Assembly (NCBI GenBank): GCA_944390375.1
Contig: CALXPZ010000049.1
Location: forward strand, 1-57,491
Source of the DNA: an uncultured Alphaproteobacteria bacterium
GTDB lineage: Bacteria > Pseudomonadota > Alphaproteobacteria > RF32 > CAG-239
Length of the DNA stretch: 57,491 bases
Direction: 5' to 3'
In this document: one piece after another, positions 33,925 through 42,865 of the stretch
How positions within the stretch are numbered: position 1 is the stretch's first letter
Layout: each line of letters starts with the position of its first letter
Made by a program: the position numbers and the translations under genes
The notes under the pieces: generated by a model
The model's database searches: none
What the model was told of the DNA's origin: nothing
What the model saw: only the letters and a program-made list of their open reading frames with translations

Positions 33925-36405
33925 ATGGTAAAAGAAAATTCGGTTATTTTAAATGAAATCGATAAAGCCAGATTAAAACTTTCGATTGAGCACTACATAA
34001 AATATTTTATCGGCAAACGCACCTGCGAAATCAGCAAAGAAGAAGCATTAAAAGTGATTTCTCTTGCGGTGCGCGAATTTGCAATGGACCGGATGTACCA
34101 GACAATCGCCCGCTACAACAAAGTTAACTCCAAACGGGTGTATTACCTGTCTATCGAATATCTGATCGGGCGGTCGCTTGAAAACAACCTGCGCAATCTC
34201 GGGCTGTTTGATATTTTGAAAAACATCAAAATCGAGGGTTGGCCGTGGGAATCTCTGGAAGAAATTTTTGATACCGAATATGATCCGGCACTCGGCAACG
34301 GCGGTCTCGGCCGGCTGGCGGCCTGTTACCTTGACTCGATGGCCTCGCTCGGTATCCCGGGGTTCGGCTACGGCATCAACTATGAATACGGCCTGTTCAA
34401 GCAGAAATTTGAAAACGGCTATCAGGTAGAAATGGCCGACAGCTGGTCGGGCGAAGACTCTCCCTGGCAGTTTGCCCGTCCCGACCGCAAAATTTCCATC
34501 CCTATGTACGGTGAGGTAGAAACACAGTATGCCGCCAACGGCGAACCGATGTTCATCTGGAAAAACTCAACCCATATTTACGGTATTCCGTACGATTTCC
34601 CGATTGTCGGTTACAACGGGAAATCGGTCAACTATCTGCGGTTATTCTCGGCCGAAGGCGACGAACAGCTTGACATCAACGTTTTCAACAAAGGCGGTTA
34701 CATCGACGCGGTTAAAGACAAAATCGAAAACGAAACCATTTCCAAAGTGCTTTATCCTTCCGACAGCATCGAATCGGGCAAGGAACTGCGCTTAAAACAG
34801 CAATATTTCTTTGTTTCCTGCGCCATTCAGGATATCATCCGGCGCTTTATGGAAAAGAGCAACGACTTTCACCGGATGCCGGAATATATCAGCATCCAGC
34901 TCAACGACACCCACCCGGCGCTGGCCATCCCCGAACTGATGCACCAACTGATCGACATTTACGGGCAGTCGTGGAACAGCGCCTGGGACATCACAACCAA
35001 AATTTTTGCCTATACCAACCACACCCTGCTGCCGGAAGCGCTGGAAGTCTGGCCGGCCTGGATGATGGGACGTCTGCTGCCGCGGCATGTTCATATTATT
35101 TATGAAATCAACCGCCGTTTTATCGAATTTGCCAAAACCAAATTCGGAAACGACTCTGAAAAACTGAACAAACTTTCGATTGTTTCCGGCGACGGCGGCA
35201 ATCAGATCATCCGCATGGCCAATCTTTCGATCGTCGGCTCGTTTAAGGTCAACGGGGTGGCCAGAATCCATTCCGAACTCTTAAAAACCAGACTGGTGCC
35301 GGAATTTTACGAACTGTGGCCGGAAAAATTTATCAACATTACCAACGGCGTTACCCCGCGGCGCTGGCTGTATCACGCCAACACCCCGCTGGCCGAACTG
35401 ATTTCTTCCAAAATCGGCGACAACTGGATTACCGATCTTGATCAGCTGCAGCAGATTGAAGATTTTGTCGACGATCCGGAATTTATTTCCCGCTTTATGG
35501 AAATTAAAAGAGAAAACAAAAAAAGACTGGACAAAAAAATATTCAAAACCACCGGTGTTGCGGTCAGCCCCCAAAGCGTGTTTATCGTGCAGGCCAAACG
35601 CATACACGAGTACAAGCGCCAGTTGATGACGATTTTGCAGGTTATCGGCGACTATCTGGCAATCATTAAAGACAACGCCATCCCGCCGCTGCCGAAAACT
35701 TATATTTTCGCGGGTAAGGCGGCGCCGTCCTATAACTTTGCCAAACAGATCATCAAGCTGATCAACAACGTGGCCGACGTGGTCAACAACGATCCGCGGG
35801 TCAACGACAAGATCAAGGTGGTGTTTGTTCCCGATTATAAAGTATCGCTGGCGGAACTGCTGATCCCCGCCGCCGACATCAGTATTCAGAATTCGACCGC
35901 CGGCTTTGAGGCCTCGGGCACCGGCAATATGAAATTTGCTTTAAACGGCGCCCTGACCGTCGGCACCTATGACGGTGCCAATATTGAAATCCGGGAGGCC
36001 GTCGGCCCCGAAAACTTCTATTTGTTCGGCCTGCGCGAAGAGCAGATCGCAGAAATGCACAGCAACAACTCGTACAAACCGCAGGAAGTTTACGAGCGCT
36101 CCGACTATATCAAACGAATCATGAATTCGCTTAACTCCAACACGTTCTGCGAAAAAGAATATGTGCTCCTGTTTAAGATGATTTACGAAGAGCTTTTGTC
36201 CCGCGACTATTATATGGTGCTGGCGGATCTGGCGGAGTTTAACCAGGCTCTGCACCGGGCGGAACATGATTATATGGACAAGGAAAAATGGGCCAAAATG
36301 GCCATCCGAAACGTGGCCAGAATCGGACGTTTTTCAAGCGACCGGGCAGTTATGGAATATGCCGACAAGATCTGGCACATCAAACCGGTGGCAGAACAAG
36401 CCTAA
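33925..36405 (+). CDS. glgP: Glycogen/maltodextrin phosphorylase (GT35)
   Basis: GlgP releases glucose-1-phosphate from the non-reducing ends of glycogen using pyridoxal phosphate. The 826-residue protein shows LGNGGLGRLAACYLDSMA near the start and the PLP site EASGTGNMKFALNGALT, with Lys670 as the cofactor lysine. VAVSPQSVFIVQAKRIHEYK is also typical. I chose the ATG at 33925, which has AGGAG at 5 bases; the open frame upstream is AT-rich and not family-like. It completes the glgB-glgX-malQ set found 21 kb away, and together these can degrade glycogen fully. Confidence 0.96.
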   Translation: MVKENSVILNEIDKARLKLSIEHYIKYFIGKRTCEISKEEALKVISLAVREFAMDRMYQTIARYNKVNSKRVYYLSIEYLIGRSLENNLRNLGLFDILKNIKIEGWPWESLEEIFDTEYDPALGNGGLGRLAACYLDSMASLGIPGFGYGINYEYGLFKQKFENGYQVEMADSWSGEDSPWQFARPDRKISIPMYGEVETQYAANGEPMFIWKNSTHIYGIPYDFPIVGYNGKSVNYLRLFSAEGDEQLDINVFNKGGYIDAVKDKIENETISKVLYPSDSIESGKELRLKQQYFFVSCAIQDIIRRFMEKSNDFHRMPEYISIQLNDTHPALAIPELMHQLIDIYGQSWNSAWDITTKIFAYTNHTLLPEALEVWPAWMMGRLLPRHVHIIYEINRRFIEFAKTKFGNDSEKLNKLSIVSGDGGNQIIRMANLSIVGSFKVNGVARIHSELLKTRLVPEFYELWPEKFINITNGVTPRRWLYHANTPLAELISSKIGDNWITDLDQLQQIEDFVDDPEFISRFMEIKRENKKRLDKKIFKTTGVAVSPQSVFIVQAKRIHEYKRQLMTILQVIGDYLAIIKDNAIPPLPKTYIFAGKAAPSYNFAKQIIKLINNVADVVNNDPRVNDKIKVVFVPDYKVSLAELLIPAADISIQNSTAGFEASGTGNMKFALNGALTVGTYDGANIEIREAVGPENFYLFGLREEQIAEMHSNNSYKPQEVYERSDYIKRIMNSLNSNTFCEKEYVLLFKMIYEELLSRDYYMVLADLAEFNQALHRAEHDYMDKEKWAKMAIRNVARIGRFSSDRAVMEYADKIWHIKPVAEQA

Positions 36406-36438
36406 AAAACAAAGGGGACAACCGCCCTCTTTTGTTTT
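36406..36438 (+). terminator. Terminator after glgP
   Basis: AAAACAAAGGGG at 36406-36417 pairs imperfectly with CCCTCTTTTGTTTT at 36425-36438. It begins right after the glgP stop codon. Confidence 0.7.
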
Positions 36439-36449
36439 ATGCGGCGTCC

Positions 36450-36734
36450 AAACGGGTTTTTGTCTGCCGATTTGATCCTCTTCTTTTAGTATTATCCCCA
36501 AACCAGGACGAAGGCCCCGGCCTTCCTTCACCCGCGGGGGTTAACCCGGCAGCACGGTCGCGGCAGACGATGTTTCTTAAATATTATATCTCCGGGGAAC
36601 TGCCGATATAAGCGTGTCCTCGCGGCATGGCGAATAAGGCAGACTGTGTTGTAACAGTCGTTAACACCCCGCCTCGGTTTTATCCGGGCGGTTTTTGTTT
36701 ACGGATTATCAAAACAAAAATGAGGAGTTATAAG
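36450..36734 (+). ncRNA. Structured intergenic region, possible small RNA
   Basis: No convincing gene fills this stretch. GTCTGCCG at about 36461-36468 can pair with CGGCAGAC at about 36571-36578, closing a 118-base domain. Inside it AAGGCC/GGCCTT and other GC-rich hairpins can form. A second domain has CTGCC (about 36600) pairing with GGCAG (about 36638), then a GACTGT-GTTGTA-ACAGTC hairpin, then a strong terminator ending near 36697. This is the layout of a structured RNA with its own terminator. I do not recognise 6S, tmRNA, SRP or a known riboswitch. Strand and ends are inferred from the terminator. Confidence 0.4.
36669..36697 (+). terminator. Terminator of the structured intergenic region
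   Basis: CCGCCTCGG at 36669-36677 pairs with CCGGGCGG at 36684-36691 and is followed by TTTTTGTTT. Confidence 0.8.
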
Positions 36735-36992
36735 ATGATGTTAAGAAAAAAGACTTTTTAGCGGGCCAGAAAAGAACTTTTGAAAAGTTATGCGGAGGAG
36801 CTCCGCCGCTGCCGGTGCGAAAATAAAATCAGGCTGAAAACAATCGGCGCATATCCGCCCCGCTTTGATCCCGATTATATCGACAAGATAGAGCTTGCCT
36901 GTACCGGAACTTATCCGGGGCTGAATATCCTGGTCTATATCGCCCTTGCCTGCGGCAAAAAAATATCCATCCGTTTTGAAGACCTGAAATAA
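36735..36992 (+). pseudogene. Small gene interrupted by an in-frame amber codon
   Basis: AGGAG at 36723-36727 is well placed before ATGATG at 36735-36740. Eight codons later there is a TAG at 36759, and then the same frame stays open for another 77 codons to 36992. The downstream part reads like real protein (ENKIRLKTIGAYPPRFDPDY, then LNILVYIALACGKKISIRFE) and resembles a short helix-turn-helix or XRE-like unit. The only later start is a TTG at 36780 without a ribosome binding site. It is either a recent nonsense mutation or a gene with amber readthrough. Confidence 0.6.
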
Positions 36993-36993
36993 C

Positions 36994-37026
36994 AAAAAAA
37001 CCTCCGTTAAAACGGAGGTTTTTTTT
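36994..37026. terminator. Bidirectional terminator after the interrupted small gene
   Basis: AAAACCTCCGTT pairs with AACGGAGGTTTT around a short loop, flanked by A and T runs. It serves both this gene and the convergent lipoprotein gene. Confidence 0.92.
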
Positions 37027-37044
37027 GTTGATTGCAAACCGCTG

Positions 37045-38949
37045 TTACTGTGCAGAGGTCCGGATATCGCTGCCGATGGCCTCTTCCACGATATAGTCGT
37101 CTTTGCAGTTGTTGCCGGCACAACGTTTCAGAACGGTGGCGGTGCTGCCGTCAACCTGTCCTTTGACGGTCAGGGAGGGGACAAACACTTCCTTAATCGT
37201 AATCTTGAACGTCATATAGGCCACATTTCCCTTTTCATCGCTGAAATAAACTTTCAGGTTATAGGTGCCTTCCTGGCCGGGCATGGCGGTTCCGTTAAAG
37301 GTGCGGGTTTCTTCGTTATAGGTCAGCCATTTCGGCAGCGGTTTGTCGTCGACGGTGCCGGCGCGGCTGATGACTTTGCCCTCAAAATCCATACGGGCAA
37401 GCGCCGAATCGGGAACCTGAACGGTAATCTTCTTGCCGGTTTCGCCTTTAACATCAGGCAGCAGCGTATCGGAGCTGAGGTTTACCGGCGGGCGTTTGGC
37501 CGGAATATTCAGCAGATACGGACGGTTGTCGGGCATAAAATCGCCTTTTGCCCATTTTTCCAACGTATTGCGCAGATAAACGGCAATTTTGGAAGGCTTT
37601 TCGTTCAGCATATAATAAGGAATTGCATCCAGCCCAATGGTGGCATAAAGGTTGCCCAGGGCCTCCTGAACATCGGCATATGATTTGAAGGCCTTAACTT
37701 CGTCTTCTATCGCACGGGAGGCTTCCAACTGGCTTTTTTCTGCCCGGCTGCCGTCGGCAATCGTGATGTCTTCGGCAATGTTTTCCGAAGTGGCGGCAAT
37801 TTCCATATTGATCTGATAATCCTCAACAGCAGACATATACTGCGCCCAAGCAACATAGACCTGGCTCAGGATAAGGGCGCTCATGCGCTGGCGGCGCAGG
37901 TGCTCCATATCCAGCACATTCGGATTGGCGGGATCTTCAAACACGCTCATACCGAGTTCGCGTGCCTGTTTTGACCACAGACGATTATAAAACTCCGGAT
38001 CATTTTTATATTGTTTCAGCCCCGGATCTTTAATATCTTTAATCACCAGTTTCATCCGCTCGGCATTGACGGCCAGATCGTGCTCGCGCAGTTCGGGACG
38101 GTTGCTTAAAGCAAGCCATTCCAGATCGGCCAGCGAATTGCGGATGCGCGGCAGTTCAAAATTGCCGTATTCGGAACCGACCAACTTGAACTCGGTCGAC
38201 GGGTGCAGCCCCATCAGGCTGGCCAGACGGGTCTGAGCCGTTTCCATATCTCTTTTGAGAAGAGCCAGATTTTTGACTGCTTCCATATATTGTCTTTTCT
38301 TAACCAACTCGTTGACCGGCGGTTCTTCGCCCTTTTTTGCCAGATCTTTGGCGCGGGCGTTCATCTCGTCTACTTCCAGCGTCATATATTCGGTCATATC
38401 ATCAATCACCGGCAGCAGACGCTGGGCAGTTAACGTCTTCCAATAAAGGGTGCGGGTTTCTTGCAGAATGTTGTGGATAACTTTGCGGCTTTCCTCAAAA
38501 GCGACGCTGGCTTTATAGTCGTTATCGCGGCTTAAGCAATATACCATCGAAATATCGAGCATATTCCAGGCCACTTTCAAATCCGGGCTCATCTCCGAAT
38601 TGGTGTCGTTGATATAACCGGCGTGGCTGACGATTTCCGGCAAGCGGTTAACCGGTGAATGCCCTGCCCGAATGATGCTGTCTTCATAAGAAATCAGCCG
38701 GCGGGTATAGTTGTATTTCAGCGCCAAAGCCATTGCCATATAAAGGTCTATCGGCTTTTCAATCTTGGTCGGCGTGCTGACATACATATTTTGCAAGTCG
38801 ACATCAACCCGGACGGCGCGGTCCCAGTCGTTATAGAGAACGGATTCCGGATTGTAGGCTGCCGGTTCGGGTGAACTTACGGCGCCGTTCTGCCCGCAGG
38901 AAGCGGCGAATATCACGGGAATAAACAAAGATATCAATAGTTTTTTCAT
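37045..38949 (-). CDS. TolC-like outer membrane lipoprotein with Ig-like C-terminal domain
   Basis: A lipoprotein signal ends in FAASC (lipid-modified Cys18). Residues about 60-470 look like an OEP/TolC-type coiled coil: long helices, LASLMGLHPSTEFKLVGSE and LSNRPELREHDLAVNAERMK, and a second repeat with EALGNLYATIGLDAIPYYML. The last 120 residues form a putative Ig/cadherin-like unit with KPLPKWLTYNEETRTFNGT and PGQEGTYNLKVYFSDEKG. The 634-residue length exceeds usual TolC, and the appended Ig-like domain is unusual. It is divergent from a VirB8-like gene, so the two may work in one envelope machine. Confidence 0.75.
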   Translation of the reverse strand: MKKLLISLFIPVIFAASCGQNGAVSSPEPAAYNPESVLYNDWDRAVRVDVDLQNMYVSTPTKIEKPIDLYMAMALALKYNYTRRLISYEDSIIRAGHSPVNRLPEIVSHAGYINDTNSEMSPDLKVAWNMLDISMVYCLSRDNDYKASVAFEESRKVIHNILQETRTLYWKTLTAQRLLPVIDDMTEYMTLEVDEMNARAKDLAKKGEEPPVNELVKKRQYMEAVKNLALLKRDMETAQTRLASLMGLHPSTEFKLVGSEYGNFELPRIRNSLADLEWLALSNRPELREHDLAVNAERMKLVIKDIKDPGLKQYKNDPEFYNRLWSKQARELGMSVFEDPANPNVLDMEHLRRQRMSALILSQVYVAWAQYMSAVEDYQINMEIAATSENIAEDITIADGSRAEKSQLEASRAIEDEVKAFKSYADVQEALGNLYATIGLDAIPYYMLNEKPSKIAVYLRNTLEKWAKGDFMPDNRPYLLNIPAKRPPVNLSSDTLLPDVKGETGKKITVQVPDSALARMDFEGKVISRAGTVDDKPLPKWLTYNEETRTFNGTAMPGQEGTYNLKVYFSDEKGNVAYMTFKITIKEVFVPSLTVKGQVDGSTATVLKRCAGNNCKDDYIVEEAIGSDIRTSAQ

Positions 38950-39114
38950 CAGTAAAAACCCTTTATGTACACAAAGTTACTGTTATATGTTTACACTAAT
39001 ATTTTCTAACTTGGTAGTATTTTTTTCCGGTTTCGCAGTATTTATTTGCTTTTTGACAGCTTTGATGTATAAAATATATCCAAACGGATTTAATGTAAAG
39101 GACGATAAATTCCG

Positions 39115-39894
39115 ATGTTCGGCATTTTTACAACGATTTTTAAGTACAAAGAAAAAGAAAGCCCCGACAAACTCGGTTTGTATCCGGAGCAGGTGCACGT
39201 CGATGCCATGCCCGAACGCCGCTATCTGTGGACATCCCGCTTTTTGGTAATTATCGCCTGTATGTCCATCTGCTTTAACATGATGCTGGCCAGCGCCCTT
39301 TATGTTATGCTCCCGCAGCGTTCAAGCGCCCCACAGCTGTTTTACATAGACCATTATTTCAGCGAAATCGAACGGGCGCAACCGATGGAAATCAATTATC
39401 CGGCAGGCAACCTGATCAACGAAGAACACATAACCAACTATATTATGCTGCGCTACCTGATCACCAACGATTATGACGAGCTGATCCGCCGCTGGGGAGA
39501 GGGCTCTTACGTTTTCTGGTATTCCTCCCCGTTCATTTTTGACGAATTTACGCGCTATGACGCAAAGTTCAATATGCTGCAATTTCGCAGTAAAAATATG
39601 ATGCGCGATGTGGAAATCGACTGGATCAGGCCGCTCGGTACGGGCTTGTGGCAAACTCAGTTCCGTACCATCGACTATATGCCCCAAAACCCGACTCCCG
39701 AAGTCAACCTCTGGCGGGCGGTCATGCGGCTGCGGTTTGTCAAGCTCAGAAACAGAACTCATGAAGACGCGCTGAAAAACCCGTTCGGGTTTCTGATTAC
39801 CAATTATTCGCTCTCTTATCTCGGCGTTCCCAACGCCTCGCAGCACTATCTGGCAGAATCCAAACGAATCACCAAAGAGCTGTTCTTCAGATAA
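39115..39894 (+). CDS. VirB8-like inner membrane protein
   Basis: The 259-residue protein has a cytoplasmic N-terminus of about 40 residues, one membrane helix (FLVIIACMSICFNMMLASAL) and a periplasmic domain of about 190 residues. That domain resembles the NTF2-like VirB8/TrbF fold, with NYIMLRYLITNDYDELIRRW, WYSSPFIFDEFTRYD, and later WRAVMRLRFVKLRN. VirB8 proteins are scaffold parts of type IV secretion systems. No other VirB gene is in the window. The assignment rests on topology and pattern, so it is moderate. Confidence 0.62.
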   Translation: MFGIFTTIFKYKEKESPDKLGLYPEQVHVDAMPERRYLWTSRFLVIIACMSICFNMMLASALYVMLPQRSSAPQLFYIDHYFSEIERAQPMEINYPAGNLINEEHITNYIMLRYLITNDYDELIRRWGEGSYVFWYSSPFIFDEFTRYDAKFNMLQFRSKNMMRDVEIDWIRPLGTGLWQTQFRTIDYMPQNPTPEVNLWRAVMRLRFVKLRNRTHEDALKNPFGFLITNYSLSYLGVPNASQHYLAESKRITKELFFR

Positions 39895-39913
39895 TGCAAA
39901 AAAACGACCTAAC

Positions 39914-39948
39914 AAAAAACATCCGTCCGAAAGGGCGGATGTTTTTTT
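39914..39948. terminator. Bidirectional terminator after the VirB8-like gene
   Basis: ACATCCGTCC at 39919-39928 pairs with GGGCGGATGT at 39933-39942 around a GAAA loop, with A and T runs on either side. Confidence 0.92.
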
Positions 39949-39971
39949 GTTCCAAACTTAAAACCTGTTAG

Positions 39972-40562
39972 TCAACGCCCGTCGCGCGAGGCGTCTTTTT
40001 TGAGGGCTGCCGCCTGTTCCCGGTTTTGTTTGATGAGCTCGACATTGCGGGCGAAACGTTCCGGATCGTTATAGGCATTGATCGCTTTTTTGAGCAAACT
40101 GGTGTTGACATATTTTTCCGCGCGGAAGGGAACGTCATCACATTCCGCCATCTTGCCCGCCTGCTGGCGTTCGGTTTTGGTCAGACTGCCGAAACCGCCG
40201 ACAAAGCCTTCGTCAACAACTTTGCTGCCTTTGGCAATTTTCAGCGCCATCAGATCGTCCGCACTTTTTTCGATGATAGACACATGGGAAAACAAGCGCC
40301 CATATTTTCCTGATTGTTCAGGATCTTCCGGCTCATACACACGACCGGTTCGCTCATCAATCCGTGCCCTGCCCGGCTGTGCCATATAGTATAATGTTTC
40401 CTTGTCTTTGCCTTCGACCAAAACATCTATGACCGGACAGCCGTACTTGTTTTCGGAAAAAATAAAGACATTTCCGTCTTCATCCGCCGCTGAGCGAATG
40501 TTTCCGCCTCTGTCAAGACCATCGTTCTCGGACATCCGGCGTGCAAATTCTTCCTTCTCCAT
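39972..40562 (-). CDS. Hypothetical soluble protein
   Basis: The 196-residue protein has no signal peptide or membrane segment. It starts with an acidic helix, then strands such as GNVFIFSENKYGCPVIDVLV, a middle part with GRLFSHVSIIEKSADDLMAL and a helical, Lys-rich end. The ATG at 40562 has GAGGAT about 9 bases upstream. It stands alone between two terminator-bounded units. I do not recognise a family. Its overall style (DEDGN, short beta strands, charged helices) recalls the 705-residue unknown protein at 26067, but no clear homology is seen. Confidence 0.6.
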   Translation of the reverse strand: MEKEEFARRMSENDGLDRGGNIRSAADEDGNVFIFSENKYGCPVIDVLVEGKDKETLYYMAQPGRARIDERTGRVYEPEDPEQSGKYGRLFSHVSIIEKSADDLMALKIAKGSKVVDEGFVGGFGSLTKTERQQAGKMAECDDVPFRAEKYVNTSLLKKAINAYNDPERFARNVELIKQNREQAAALKKDASRDGR

Positions 40563-40643
40563 GGTACTATCCTCTTTAATGTTGCCGTTATAATAAAATA
40601 ATACCTGAATTTAAAAATTTTGTCAAATTTTTAAAACAATATG

Positions 40644-42428
40644 CTACAATCCCAGTTTTTTGTCTAACCGCTCCAGTTCGTCAATATAACCGGAAATCAG
40701 GCTCAGCCCCTTGTTCCAAAAGCCGGGATCATTCGGATTAAGACCAAAAGGCGCCAGCAGTTCACCATAATCGGTGATCGCGGTTTTGGAAAGCATCTCC
40801 ATATATTTGGCCGGGAAGTTTTCCACTTTTCCCTCGCGGCTGACCTGATAAAGCGAATTGACCAGGCAATCGGCAAAAGAATAGGCATAAACATAAAAGG
40901 GCAGGAAAAAGAAATGCCCGACCTGAGACCAGATGAAACGGCTGTCCTCGCCGACTTCGACCGCCTCGCCCAAACTGTCGCGCATTTCCTCCTGCCAGAT
41001 TTCGCACAGGCGTTCTTTGCTCAGCTCACCTTCCTTGCGTTCGTTGTGAGCGCGCACCTCAAAGAAGTGGAAAGCAATCTGACGAATGGCGGTGTTGATC
41101 ATATCGCTGACCTTGGAGGCTATCAGCGCCAGTTTTTCCGGTCCGTCCGGCAGTTTGGAAACCATAGCCTGAAACGTGATCATTTCACCGAAAACAGAGG
41201 CGACTTCTTCGGTCGTCATCCGCGAATATTCGTTTAATTCGCCGTTTTTGGTGCGGGTCTGGTGATGGCAGCCGTGCCCCAGTTCATGCGCCAGGGTCAG
41301 CACGTCGTTGCGCTTGCCGGCAAAATTGAGCATCAGGTAGGGATGGAAATCGGCGCTGACCGGCGCGCAGAAAGCGCCGCTGCGCTTGCCGTCGCGGGGC
41401 GGCACGTCAATCCAGTTGTTGTCAAAAAAGTCTTTGGCGATTTCATACAGTTCCGGCGAAAAGGACTTGTAAGCATCCAAAACAACCGATACCGCGTCGC
41501 TCCAGCCATATTCGGCATCGTCGGCAAAAGGCAGCGGCGCATTGCGGTCCCAGTAGGAAATTTTTTCCATTCCCAACCATTTGGCCTTCAGTTTATAAAA
41601 ACGGTGGGCAATGCTTTTGTAATGTGCACGCACGCTTTCGGCCAGGGTGTCTACCATTTGGTCGGAAACGTTTTCCGACAAATTGCGCGAAGACATCGGA
41701 AGTTTGAAACCGCGTTTTTCGTCTTCTATCGCCTTGTCTTTGATCACCATGTTGTAAATGAAGGTGAACAAATCTGCGTTTTCTTCCGCCACGCGGTTGA
41801 GCTCCGCACCGGCTTTACGACGCAAAGAGGCGTCTTTATCCAGCAGCAGTTTGGAAATTTCCGCATCATTATAGGTTTTGCCGTCTACCGTATACTGCAG
41901 TTTTGAGGAAGTTTCCTCATAGAGGCGCACCCAGGCGGAGGACGAAGTCATCGACTTTTCGAGCAGCACCTCTTCCACCGGTTCGGAAAGCTCATAAGGC
42001 TTATAGCGCCGCACCCGTTCAAACCAGGGTTTATAAAAAGCGGCGGCGGGATCTTTGAGCCAGCCGGCAATTTTTTCCGCCGGCAGAGTGTTGATTTCCA
42101 GGCTTAAGAAAATCAGCGGTTTGCTGTAATCGGTCAGTTTTTCACTGATGTTCTGATAAAAGGCAACCGCAGCCTGATTTTTCATCTGCGTTACCATATT
42201 GAGATAAGCAAAACCGCCTATGCGGCTGCCCAGCAGAGAGTTTTGCTCATAGGCTTTCAGCTCCGCCGCAATGCCGGCGCCGTCCAGTTCGCCCAGACGC
42301 CCCTTGCAGCGGGCGGCAAAATCCGCACAGAATCTGCGGTATTTTTCAAGATCTTCCGCAATTTTTTTATCGTCAATGCCGGCATAGAGGTCGCTCAGAT
42401 CCCACGCCGGGAGTGTTTTGTCATTCAT
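40644..42428 (-). CDS. pepF: Oligoendopeptidase F (M3B metallopeptidase)
   Basis: PepF is a cytoplasmic zinc peptidase that degrades short peptides. The 594-residue protein has an N-terminal helical domain and the zinc motif LAHELGHGCHH, with the third zinc ligand Glu in YSRMTTEEVASVFGE. APVSADFHPYLMLNFAG and FWNKGLSLISGYIDELE fit the family. It is the last gene of a three-gene minus-strand run, and its ATG overlaps the stop of the preceding gene by 8 bases (ATGAATGA). The length is typical. Confidence 0.94.
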   Translation of the reverse strand: MNDKTLPAWDLSDLYAGIDDKKIAEDLEKYRRFCADFAARCKGRLGELDGAGIAAELKAYEQNSLLGSRIGGFAYLNMVTQMKNQAAVAFYQNISEKLTDYSKPLIFLSLEINTLPAEKIAGWLKDPAAAFYKPWFERVRRYKPYELSEPVEEVLLEKSMTSSSAWVRLYEETSSKLQYTVDGKTYNDAEISKLLLDKDASLRRKAGAELNRVAEENADLFTFIYNMVIKDKAIEDEKRGFKLPMSSRNLSENVSDQMVDTLAESVRAHYKSIAHRFYKLKAKWLGMEKISYWDRNAPLPFADDAEYGWSDAVSVVLDAYKSFSPELYEIAKDFFDNNWIDVPPRDGKRSGAFCAPVSADFHPYLMLNFAGKRNDVLTLAHELGHGCHHQTRTKNGELNEYSRMTTEEVASVFGEMITFQAMVSKLPDGPEKLALIASKVSDMINTAIRQIAFHFFEVRAHNERKEGELSKERLCEIWQEEMRDSLGEAVEVGEDSRFIWSQVGHFFFLPFYVYAYSFADCLVNSLYQVSREGKVENFPAKYMEMLSKTAITDYGELLAPFGLNPNDPGFWNKGLSLISGYIDELERLDKKLGL

Positions 42429-42861
42429 TATCCTTATTCTCCAGTTGCTGGTTGAGTTCTTTCAAATTTTCCATTTCGGCCGCAATGTCCGGCGTATTCC
42501 GGTAGTATTCTTCCAAGCTTTCTTCCGGTTCAACGTCGTCAACGGCCGACGGGCGTTTGACATCCGGCACAAACAAATAGTTTGACCAGGGAGCCGGCTG
42601 ACGGCCGGTGATCCACAGTTTTACGCCCTCGCCGATAACTTTGATGTTGCAAAACGTATTTTTGACAACGCTGCCGAGCACGCACATATTGCGGCGGTCG
42701 CAATCATGCAGTTCTTCCGCCATTTTTTCGGTACAGGGGACAAAACCGCGTTTTTGTTCGTCCTGATGCGGCGCCGCCAACACCAGCGCAAACACGCAGA
42801 GGAACAAAAACACCACGACCGACACCAAAAGCCCGAACCAATGCGTTTTGATAAATTGCAT
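42421..42861 (-). CDS. Hypothetical single-pass membrane protein
   Basis: The 146-residue protein has one N-terminal membrane helix (GLLVSVVVFLFLCVFALVLA) and a likely periplasmic domain with four cysteines (VPCTEKMAEELHDCDRRNMC and later TFCNIKVIG), which may form disulfides. The C-terminus is an acidic helix. It lies between a GlmU-like gene (4-base gap) and pepF (8-base overlap). I do not recognise a family. Confidence 0.75.
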   Translation of the reverse strand: MQFIKTHWFGLLVSVVVFLFLCVFALVLAAPHQDEQKRGFVPCTEKMAEELHDCDRRNMCVLGSVVKNTFCNIKVIGEGVKLWITGRQPAPWSNYLFVPDVKRPSAVDDVEPEESLEEYYRNTPDIAAEMENLKELNQQLENKDNE

Positions 42862-42865
42862 AAAC

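Noticed and set aside
36334..36531. Minus-strand frame of 65 residues over the end of glgP and the structured region
   Set aside because: It starts at GC-rich stem sequence, runs through the glgP terminator into glgP codons and has no sensible start signal.
36627..36761. A 44-residue frame starting at 36627 continuous with the amber-interrupted gene
   Set aside because: It runs straight through the terminator hairpin at 36669-36697 and has no ribosome binding site, while the later ATG at 36735 has a good one.
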